Shown here piece after piece: positions 23,409-30,686 of a stretch of 64,000 nucleotides of DNA (positions are counted from its first letter, which is position 1; the number at the start of each line of letters is the position of its first letter). Position numbers and translations under genes: made by a program. Below the pieces are notes generated by a model that saw only the letters and a list, made by a program, of their open reading frames with translations, made no database searches and was not told where the DNA came from. Origin of the DNA: JBBQLG01 sp964251665 (GTDB lineage: Bacteria > Bacteroidota > Bacteroidia > Cytophagales > Spirosomataceae); assembly GCA_964251665.1 (NCBI GenBank), contig CAXUKO010000019.1:1-64000 (forward strand). Direction: 5' to 3'.

Positions 23409-26400
23409 ATGGCAACTAGTGGCACCGAATTAGACGACAACCTGCACTGGTATAAGGACGCAATTATTTATGAGTTGCACATTAAAGCGTTCCGCGATGG
23501 TAATGGCGACGGAATCGGTGATTTTCAGGGCTTACTCGAAAAGCTGGATTACCTCCAGGAACTGGGCGTTACGGCAATCTGGGTACTGCCTTTTTACCCG
23601 TCTCCCCTCCGCGATGATGGCTACGATATTGCCGATTATTACAGCATTAACCCTTCGTACGGTACGATAAAACAGTTCCGGCAGTTTCTGGATGAAGCGC
23701 ATCAGCGTAACCTGAAAGTTATTACCGAACTGGTTATCAACCACTCGTCCGACCAGCACCCCTGGTTTCAGCGGGCACGGAAAGCTCCCAAAGGATCACC
23801 CGAACGGGACTATTACGTCTGGACGGACAACCCGGATCAGTACAAGGACGTACGGATTATTTTTCAGGATTTCGAGGCCTCTAACTGGACCTGGGATCAC
23901 GAAGCCCAGCAATATTACTGGCACCGGTTTTTCCACCATCAGCCCGATCTCAACTACGATAGTCCATTGGTGCAGGATGAAGTAGTTAAACTGCTCGATT
24001 ACTGGTGTGAGATGGGCGTCGATGGCTTCCGGCTGGACGCGGTGCCGTACCTGTTTGAGCGGGAAGGCACCAACGGTGAGAACCTGCCCGAGACGCATGC
24101 TTTCCTCAAAAAGCTGCGCAAACACGTCGACGACCATTTTCCCGGCGTGGTGTTTCTGGCCGAAGCCAATATGTGGCCCGAAGATTCGGCGTCGTACTTT
24201 GGCGATGGCGACGAGTGCCACATGAACTATCATTTTCCGGTTATGCCCCGGATGTTTATGGCCCTGCAAATGGAAAACCGGTATCCGATCACCGATATTT
24301 TTGATCAGACGCCCGCCATTCCCGACACCTGCCAGTGGGCGATTTTCCTGCGTAACCACGATGAGCTTACCCTCGAAATGGTCACCGATGAGGAGCGCGA
24401 TTATATGTACAAAACGTACGCCCGCGACCCCAAAGCCCGCATTAACCTGGGTATCCGGCACCGGCTGGCTCCGCTCATGGACAACAACCGCCGGAAGATC
24501 GAGCTGCTGAACAGCCTGCTGTTTTCGCTGCCGGGCACGCCGGTGTTGTACTATGGCGATGAAATCGGCATGGGCGACAATTTCTACCTCGGCGACCGCG
24601 ACGGTGTCCGCACGCCCATGCAGTGGTCGCCCGACCGCAACGCCGGTTTTTCGAGTACCAACCCACAGCAGCTTTATTTGCCGACTATTCTGGACCCGGA
24701 ATACCATTACGAATCCGTGAACGTGGAAACGCAGCGACGCAATACGTCCTCGCTGTTCTGGTTCACGAAGCGGATGATCAACCTCCGCAAGAAGTTCAAA
24801 GCGTTCGGGCGGGGTGATCTGCGGTTTCTTAACGTCGAAAACCCGAAAGTGCTGGCTTTCACCCGCACCTACGAAGCTGAAACGCTGCTGATCGTCGTGA
24901 ACCTGTCCAAATACGCGCAGCCTGCTGAGGTAGACCTGAGCGAGTTTGCGGGCTACGTACCGGTCGAAACCTTCAGCCAGAATTCGTTTCCGGCGGTGCC
25001 CGACAGTGGTGCCTATCCGTTTACGCTGGCACCGTACGATTATCAGTGGTTCGTGCTGGAGAAAACCCGGACCGAAGCGGCCAACTTAACTGAACTGCCC
25101 GCGCTGTCGGTGAACGACTGGGCGAAATTTATGCACAGTCGCACCCGCGAAGCTCTGGAAACGAAAGTCTTACCCGCTTACCTGGCCCGGATGGACTGGT
25201 TTGGCGGAAAAGGACAAACCCTGCATGGCATTTCCATCAGCGACCATAGTCCGATTCAGGTGGGTGCGGAACAGGGGTATCTGTTGCTGGTAGACATAAC
25301 CTACGAGCGCGGCCTGCCCGAAACGTACCAGTTGATGGTGATGCACGTTACCGGCGAAATAGCCACTAAACTCACCGAAAACTGCCCGCAATCCGTGCTG
25401 GCCACCCTGAAAGTGGGTACCGATGACGGCGCAGGCATTCTGTGCGACGGGCTTTACACCGCCGACCTACAGCTCGCCCTGCTAAACCGGCTGGCGGGCA
25501 ACGGTCCCTATTCGGAGTCCGACAGTCGTATTTCGTTTGCGGGCAGCCCGGAGCTATCGGCCTACGTTCAGGAACACAACGCGCCAAAACCGAAGTTGGT
25601 CACAGCCGGGCAGGCGTATACGGCCATCAGTTACGACAACCGGTACCTGCTGAAACTGTACCGTAAAGTAGACCGGTCCATCAACCCCGACAGCGAGATT
25701 ACACGCTATCTGACGGAAACCGTACCGTTTACCTGCACACCCGCTTTTGCCGGATCTATCAACCTGCTCGGTGGCACTGAACCCGTTACGTTGGGAATGT
25801 TGCAGGTGATGCCCGAGCCCGCTGCCGATGCCCGTAGCTTTATGCTGGAGCGGATCAACAACTACATCGAGCGGATTCTGGCCCGGGACAAGGATACGCT
25901 GAATGCCCTGACGGGCAAACCGAAAGGCACGCTGACGACCCCGGTGAGCTTCGAGGCACTTTCAACCGAGTTACAGGAATTTGTTGGCGGGCAGGCCGCG
26001 CTGCAGGCCCGCCAACTGGGTAAGCGGATTGGTGAGATGCACCAGGCTCTGGCGACTGGTACAAACCTGAAAGAGTTTGCCCCGGAAGCGTTCTCCCTGC
26101 ATTATCAGCGGTCGCTTTTTGCGGGGTTGCAGTCTCTTGTCCGGGAAAGTTATCAGGTGCAGAAACGCAGCCTGAAACAGCTTCCCGACGATCTAAAACC
26201 CGACGCTGAGGAGCTTCTGGGCCGGAAAGACGACGTATTAACTAAACTAAAGCGGATTTATGCCAGTAAGTTAGACGCGACTAAGATTCGGATTCACGGC
26301 AATCTGACCTTCGACACGATTCTGATCACCGGCAAGGACATTGTTATTCAGGATTTCGGCGGTGATCCAACCCGTAGTTACAGCGAACGTCGCCTGAAGC

Positions 26401-26735
26401 GCTCGCCCCTGCGGGATGTAGCGAGTGTGATCCGGGAGTTCTACTACGTCGCTTACGAAGGTTTTTTAAACACCAATCAGGTACAGCAGGACGAAGCAAT
26501 CGGGCTTTTGCCCTTTGCGGGTCTGTGGGCGCAGTACATGAGCGGCTTCTTCATGAAGGCGTACTTAGAGACGGTTCAGGCAAGTTCGTTCATCCCGCAC
26601 GAGCCGGAGGAACTGCAACTGATGCTCGAAACCTATCTGCTCGAAAAAGCCATCACCGACCTGACCGACGAATTGAACCACCGTCCAGACCGGGCACGGG
26701 TGCCGCTGCGGATGATCAGGTCAATTATTGGCTGA
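23409..26735 (+). CDS. treS: Trehalose synthase fused to a maltokinase-like domain
   Basis: A 1108-residue fusion. Residues about 10-545 are a GH13 trehalose synthase (maltose-trehalose interconversion) with DGYDIADYY, ELVINHSSDQHPWF, GVDGFRLDAVPYL (nucleophile D210), EANMW and LRNHDELTLEMV, and the TreS-type EREGTNGENLPETH. Residues about 560-1108 are a maltokinase-like domain (WFGGKGQTL, YLLKLYRK, SPLRDVASVIREFYYVAYEG). Known fusions of this kind feed the GlgE alpha-glucan route through maltose 1-phosphate. Odd: the kinase loop reads R-I-HGNLTFDTIL with N965 where maltokinases usually have a catalytic Asp (HGD), though D982 of IQDFGGDP is kept. A strong terminator follows. Confidence 0.93.
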   Translation: MATSGTELDDNLHWYKDAIIYELHIKAFRDGNGDGIGDFQGLLEKLDYLQELGVTAIWVLPFYPSPLRDDGYDIADYYSINPSYGTIKQFRQFLDEAHQRNLKVITELVINHSSDQHPWFQRARKAPKGSPERDYYVWTDNPDQYKDVRIIFQDFEASNWTWDHEAQQYYWHRFFHHQPDLNYDSPLVQDEVVKLLDYWCEMGVDGFRLDAVPYLFEREGTNGENLPETHAFLKKLRKHVDDHFPGVVFLAEANMWPEDSASYFGDGDECHMNYHFPVMPRMFMALQMENRYPITDIFDQTPAIPDTCQWAIFLRNHDELTLEMVTDEERDYMYKTYARDPKARINLGIRHRLAPLMDNNRRKIELLNSLLFSLPGTPVLYYGDEIGMGDNFYLGDRDGVRTPMQWSPDRNAGFSSTNPQQLYLPTILDPEYHYESVNVETQRRNTSSLFWFTKRMINLRKKFKAFGRGDLRFLNVENPKVLAFTRTYEAETLLIVVNLSKYAQPAEVDLSEFAGYVPVETFSQNSFPAVPDSGAYPFTLAPYDYQWFVLEKTRTEAANLTELPALSVNDWAKFMHSRTREALETKVLPAYLARMDWFGGKGQTLHGISISDHSPIQVGAEQGYLLLVDITYERGLPETYQLMVMHVTGEIATKLTENCPQSVLATLKVGTDDGAGILCDGLYTADLQLALLNRLAGNGPYSESDSRISFAGSPELSAYVQEHNAPKPKLVTAGQAYTAISYDNRYLLKLYRKVDRSINPDSEITRYLTETVPFTCTPAFAGSINLLGGTEPVTLGMLQVMPEPAADARSFMLERINNYIERILARDKDTLNALTGKPKGTLTTPVSFEALSTELQEFVGGQAALQARQLGKRIGEMHQALATGTNLKEFAPEAFSLHYQRSLFAGLQSLVRESYQVQKRSLKQLPDDLKPDAEELLGRKDDVLTKLKRIYASKLDATKIRIHGNLTFDTILITGKDIVIQDFGGDPTRSYSERRLKRSPLRDVASVIREFYYVAYEGFLNTNQVQQDEAIGLLPFAGLWAQYMSGFFMKAYLETVQASSFIPHEPEELQLMLETYLLEKAITDLTDELNHRPDRARVPLRMIRSIIG

Positions 26736-26741
26736 TAGTCC

Positions 26742-26786
26742 CGTTCTGGCTCCTTCCTAATGCGAAGGAGCCAGAACGAATTTTTT
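26742..26786 (+). terminator. Terminator of treS
   Basis: CGTTCTGGCTCCTTC (26742-26756) pairs perfectly with GAAGGAGCCAGAACG (26764-26778), followed by AATTTTTT. Confidence 0.9.
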
Positions 26787-26814
26787 GGGGAAATAAGGTT
26801 AGTGCGTACATTTA
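26784..26814 (+). promoter_or_regulatory. Promoter of the TIM-barrel gene
   Basis: TTTG (26784-26787) is followed after 19 bases by TACATTTA (26807-26814), one mismatch from TAnnTTTG, fitting the Bacteroidota -33/-7 layout. It overlaps the T run of the treS terminator. Confidence 0.45.
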
Positions 26815-26887
26815 AGGCACCGGGTCGGTTAGTGGCAGCGTGTCAGTAAGCGGACGGAACTTCCTAAATCAGCTCCTTATTCGTCTC

Positions 26888-27811
26888 ATGCCTGAACCCG
26901 TGTTCAATCGCCGTCAGACGCTGACGGCTCTAAGTGCCACCGTCGGCGCTACCCTCCTGCCCCAAGCTATGCATCCCGAAGCGGTGCCTTCCTTTACGCC
27001 CTGCCTGAATATGAGCACCATACGCGGGCAGAAACTTGGCTTCATCAAAGAACTGGAAACAGCTGCTGCTGCCGGGTTCCGCTCGGTCGAAATCTGGATC
27101 GATTCCCTGCAAACGTATCTCCAGCAGGGCGGCACCATTGCAGAAGCCCGCAAACGTATCGACGGGTTGGGTCTCCGTATCGAAAATGCCATTGGCTTTG
27201 CCCCCTGGATTGTCGACGACGAAGCAACCCGGGCTAAAGGATTCGATCAACTCAAAAACGAGATGACGCTGCTGGCTCAGTTGGGCTGCCACCGGGTTGC
27301 GGCTCCGCCGACGGGTGCCACCAATGAGCCTGTACTCGACCTGCACACGGTTGCCCAGCGCTACCGCACCATTCTTGACCTTGGTGCCCAAACGGGCGTT
27401 GTGCCGCAACTGGAGATGTGGGGATTTTCTAAAAACCTGAGCCGCTTAAGCGAAGTGATGTACGTAGCCATCGAGAGCGGTCATCCATCGGCGCGGGTGC
27501 TGGTGGATGTGTATCACCTCTTCCGGGGCGAATCCAGCCTGGATAGTCTGCCGCTGGTGGGTAAGGCAGCCATCGACGTTTTCCATGTGAATGACTATCC
27601 GGCAACGGCAAAATCCGCGACAGTTACCGATGCCGACCGTGTTTATCCCGGTGATGGTGTAGCCCCCATTCGCCGTATTCTGGACACGATCAAAACACCG
27701 GGAAAATCCATCGTCCTCTCTCTGGAAGTATTCAACAAAAACTACTACGCCCAGGACGCCCTCACCGTCGCCAAAACCGCATTCGCCAAAATGCAGGCGG
27801 TAATTAAGTGA
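26888..27811 (+). CDS. Exported sugar phosphate isomerase/epimerase-like TIM-barrel protein
   Basis: A 307-residue protein of the xylose isomerase-like TIM-barrel group (AP endonuclease 2 superfamily). Visible are LETAAAAGFRSVEIWIDSL, RIDGLGLRIENAIGF, PQLEMWGFSKNLSRLSEV, VLVDVYHLFRGESS, FHVNDYPA and DRVYPGDGVAPIRRIL, which hold the expected Glu, Asp and His metal ligands. The N-terminus, NRRQTLTALSATVGATLLPQ, resembles a Tat signal peptide, so it probably acts outside the cytoplasm. The start at 26888 is taken because it directly precedes this signal. The substrate is unknown. Confidence 0.85.
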   Translation: MPEPVFNRRQTLTALSATVGATLLPQAMHPEAVPSFTPCLNMSTIRGQKLGFIKELETAAAAGFRSVEIWIDSLQTYLQQGGTIAEARKRIDGLGLRIENAIGFAPWIVDDEATRAKGFDQLKNEMTLLAQLGCHRVAAPPTGATNEPVLDLHTVAQRYRTILDLGAQTGVVPQLEMWGFSKNLSRLSEVMYVAIESGHPSARVLVDVYHLFRGESSLDSLPLVGKAAIDVFHVNDYPATAKSATVTDADRVYPGDGVAPIRRILDTIKTPGKSIVLSLEVFNKNYYAQDALTVAKTAFAKMQAVIK

Positions 27812-27892
27812 GTGAATGGGTGATTGAGTGATTGAGTGAAAGTCCCCTAACTGGGTTATTCACTCAATCACTCATTCATTCAATCACTCATT
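27808..27892. terminator. Hairpin built of GAGTGATT repeats between convergent genes
   Basis: The left arm (27808-27840, repeats of GAGTGATT) and right arm (27859-27892, repeats of AATCACTC) are complementary with a few mismatches and an 18-base loop. Both convergent stop codons lie in the stem. It resembles the hairpin at 49-147 in design but uses a different repeat unit. Confidence 0.6.
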
Positions 27893-29384
27893 AAAAGGAA
27901 AGTGGCTTGTTCTGGAAGTAGTCGAGGATTTTGATGCGGAATACGTAGTCGTACTTGGTTTGAACCAGGCTGGCCCGCGCCCGGTCGAGGTTTGTTTTGG
28001 CAATGCTGTACTCGAACGAACCCAGCGCCCCGGCGTTGAACCGGCTTTCGGCCACCCGAAACGCACTCGCCAACGATTCCACCTGCACCTGCGTCGCCCG
28101 GTAGCGGTTCGCACTGGCTTTCATATTGGTATATGCCGTTTCGACCTGTTGCCGGAGCTGCAACCGAATGTTCTGCGCGTTCAGATCGGCATTCTGCTGC
28201 TGAATCTTCGCCGTGGTAATGCGGTTACGCGACAGGTTTCCCTGGAAAATCGGTACCCGCAGAATGAAAGAGAGTGACCGGTTCAGGTTATTGCTCAACT
28301 GTTCAAAATAAGAAAACCGGGTTGTGGTCGTTCCCTGAACACTGCCATAAACGGGTTGCTGCGAGCCGTCTGGCCCTACGACAAAATAAGACGGAATCAC
28401 CTGCTGCGAAAATTGTCCGTTACCCGTTGTCCGCTGGCTGGCCGCACTCGAATACAGACTGTTCAGGTTACCACTAACCGACAGCGTCGGGTACAAACCA
28501 CCCCGCGCCACTTCTACCGCCATTTCGGCACTCTTCACCCGCAGGTCGGCCCCTTTGGCATCGGGCAGATTAACCAGTGCGGCATCATAGAGTTGTTGCA
28601 CCGTTTCGGTATAGGGCGTCAGGCCGGGATCGGGTACGCTGATGGGCACAATATCGAAGCCCTGGCCTTCGCTGAGCGAATTGACCGGTACGTTCATGTT
28701 CTGCAACAGCGTTACCTTAGCCAGATCGAGGGTGTTTTGCGCCGTCACAATGTCCAGTTCGTTGCTGGCAAGGGTAGCCCGCAGATCGAACAGATTCGAC
28801 TCAGGAGCCGAACCGGCATTGACAAGCCGCTGCGTCCGGTCGATCTGGGCGCGGGCAACGTCGGCCTGCCGCTGGGCAATCACCAGTTGTTCGGTGGCGG
28901 TGAGGGCATTGAGATACGCCTGAATCACATTCAGGGCGGCCGTATTGCGGGTGGCCAGCAACTCCTGCTCCGAGGCCTTCAGCGTCAGGTCATTTTGCCG
29001 GATCGTGTTCCGCAGTGTGAAGCCATTATACAGCGTCGCCGAGCCGTTCACCTGATAGTTGTTCGAGGAGATATTCTGCTGAACGAACTGGTTGGTAAAC
29101 GGGTCGATGTTCCGGCCGCTGGTAAACGACTGGGTACCCTGAAAGTTGGCCACCGGCAACAGGTTCAGTTTAGACTGTTTAACCTGTAAGGTGTTGTTCT
29201 GCACCGTTAACTGACCCTGCCGGATCGAAATGTTGTTCTGATAAGCCAGGTCGATGCACTGTTGCAGGCTCAGCTGGGTTTTCGCTGATGTAGTGGTCTG
29301 GGCAGCCACAGGCCGACCGGCCAAACCAATCATAAGGGTGCCCAGCATGAACGCATACCGGGGCGTGATAAACAGGTTCTTCAT
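27891..29384 (-). CDS. TolC-family outer membrane efflux protein
   Basis: A 497-residue outer membrane factor with a signal peptide (MLGTLMIGLAGRPVAAQ) and two TolC repeats of long helices: LSLQQCIDLAYQNNISIRQ at the start, the GGLYPTLSVSGNLNS region in the middle, and FRVAESRFNAGALGSFEYS near the end, a typical second-repeat motif. It forms the exit duct of a tripartite exporter. Its start overlaps the ATPase gene by four bases, so it is coupled to it. A separate adaptor (HlyD/MacA type) is not found in the window. Confidence 0.93.
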   Translation of the reverse strand: MKNLFITPRYAFMLGTLMIGLAGRPVAAQTTTSAKTQLSLQQCIDLAYQNNISIRQGQLTVQNNTLQVKQSKLNLLPVANFQGTQSFTSGRNIDPFTNQFVQQNISSNNYQVNGSATLYNGFTLRNTIRQNDLTLKASEQELLATRNTAALNVIQAYLNALTATEQLVIAQRQADVARAQIDRTQRLVNAGSAPESNLFDLRATLASNELDIVTAQNTLDLAKVTLLQNMNVPVNSLSEGQGFDIVPISVPDPGLTPYTETVQQLYDAALVNLPDAKGADLRVKSAEMAVEVARGGLYPTLSVSGNLNSLYSSAASQRTTGNGQFSQQVIPSYFVVGPDGSQQPVYGSVQGTTTTRFSYFEQLSNNLNRSLSFILRVPIFQGNLSRNRITTAKIQQQNADLNAQNIRLQLRQQVETAYTNMKASANRYRATQVQVESLASAFRVAESRFNAGALGSFEYSIAKTNLDRARASLVQTKYDYVFRIKILDYFQNKPLSF

Positions 29385-30070
29385 GATTTTAAGAGGGGTG
29401 CTGTTTCTGGTTCGAGCCAGCCATCTTTCAGCCGGATAATGCGCTTCCCATATTCTGCATTCACTTCCGAATGGGTCACCTGCACAATGGTGATGCCATC
29501 CTTCTGATTCAGCTCGCGGAAAAGCTCCATAATATCGCGAGCCTGATCGGAATGGAGGTTTCCAGTGGGTTCATCGGCAAAAATAACACTCGGACCGGCA
29601 ATTAACGCCCGGGCAATACCCACCAATTGCTGCTGCCCACCCGATAGCTGACTCGGAAACAAATCTTTTTTGGCTACCATATTAAACCGGTCCAGCAACT
29701 CGGCCACGCGGCTTTTGCGCTCGGCACCGGGCGTTCCTTTGTAGAGCAACGGTGTTTCGATGTTTTCATAAACCGTCAGCTCGTCAATCAGATGATACGC
29801 CTGAAACACGAACCCGATCTGATGGCGGTGCAGCTCGGTGCGCTGTTTCTCGGTGAGTTTCTGCACGGGCTCCTCCCGAAACCGGTACTCTCCCTCCGAT
29901 GGCGATTCGAGCAGTCCCAGAATGTGCAGGAGCGTAGATTTACCGGAGCCGGATGGCCCCATAATCGAAACAAATTCGCCTTCGGCAATAGCGAGGTTGA
30001 TGTTCCGCAGCACGTATGTCCGGCCGAAACCGGCGGGGTAGGATTTGGAGACGTTGGTTAGTGAAATCAT
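29381..30070 (-). CDS. ABC transporter ATP-binding protein (LolD/MacB type)
   Basis: A 229-residue ATPase with Walker A GPSGSGKST (38-46, K44), Q-loop FVFQAYHLID, signature LSGGQQQLVGIARAL, Walker B VIFADEPTGNL and the H-loop TIVQVTHSEVN. These are features of the MacB/LolD/FtsE subgroup, which pairs with FtsX-type permeases. It is the only ATPase in the window and the obvious partner for the eleven permeases to its right, and is translationally coupled to the TolC gene. Its promoter lies in 30071-30198, where I find no sigma-54 or TAnnTTTG match. Confidence 0.95.
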   Translation of the reverse strand: MISLTNVSKSYPAGFGRTYVLRNINLAIAEGEFVSIMGPSGSGKSTLLHILGLLESPSEGEYRFREEPVQKLTEKQRTELHRHQIGFVFQAYHLIDELTVYENIETPLLYKGTPGAERKSRVAELLDRFNMVAKKDLFPSQLSGGQQQLVGIARALIAGPSVIFADEPTGNLHSDQARDIMELFRELNQKDGITIVQVTHSEVNAEYGKRIIRLKDGWLEPETAPLLKS

Positions 30071-30198
30071 AACTGGGTATAGTTGAAAAAGCTGTTTTGA
30101 CTGGTATTCGTTGAGCGCAGGCTACACTAAATCAGCAGTTGCAGCGTAGTTGCGCAGTCGGGGCCTTTTGTTAAGTTTTTGTAAATCAACACTTCTTT

Positions 30199-30657
30199 AT
30201 GTATTTCCCATCGTCAAATCCGCTCGCCCTCGTTGGCGAAGACTTCGGTGTCTGGGCACCCGCCGAGCATTAGCGTGTCATTGCCAAGCTCACTACAGGC
30301 TTTGGCGTACTTTTTTACCGCGAAAAGGCCATTGCCCTTGAGCCATTGCCCGAAACAATGCTCGACGAAGGTAAAGTCAGTCGGCACGCCGAACCGCAAG
30401 TCCCCGATATATCGCTGATTGACAATGAAACGAATCAGACACCGATCATTATTGACGTTTGCCATGCAAAGGGGTTGAAGGAAGACCTTCAGAAGGTTAT
30501 TCAGTTAATTGATAATGACCTCTATAGTATTCGCGAAGGCTTTGTTTACAACTACAAAACCGGCGACTGGCTTCGGTATCGGTTCGGCGAAAATAGCGTC
30601 ACTACAGAATCGTCGTTTTCCGAGATTTTAGATCTCGATCTGAACCAGTTTTTGTAG
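30199..30657 (+). pseudogene. Uma2-like nuclease-fold gene, type B, broken by one nonsense codon
   Basis: Read through, the 152 codons match the intact type B gene at 50765 from end to end (MYFP start, GVWAP, EPLPETMLDEGK, TPIII-VCH, KVIQLID-DLY-IREGF, SSFSEIL-LDLNQFL end). The frame is broken by TAG at 30271-30273 after EH, where the intact copy has CAG (Gln25). There is no frameshift or deletion, so the loss is recent or the codon is read through. Translation could restart at the ATG inside PETML (30358) but would lack the N-terminal third. It lies between the ATPase start and permease a, with a TAAGTTTT element (30172-30179) resembling the intact copy's promoter. Confidence 0.8.
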
Positions 30658-30686
30658 GGGCCGCGTCGGCCGCTGCCGGGCTGCTA

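Noticed and set aside
23796..24707. 303-codon frame antisense to treS
   Set aside because: The plus-strand frame has all GH13 motifs; the antisense product has no family features.
17808..27892. Short direct repeats considered as CRISPR
   Set aside because: The units are 8 bases, contiguous and without unique spacers, and no cas genes are present.
28356..29189. 277-codon frame antisense to the TolC gene
   Set aside because: TolC repeats and the four-base overlap with the ATPase gene support the minus-strand gene.
30071..30198. Sigma-54 site before the ATPase-TolC genes
   Set aside because: No TGGCAC-type -24 element or TGTCCG palindrome was found in this gap, unlike before permease b and the unit at 59527.
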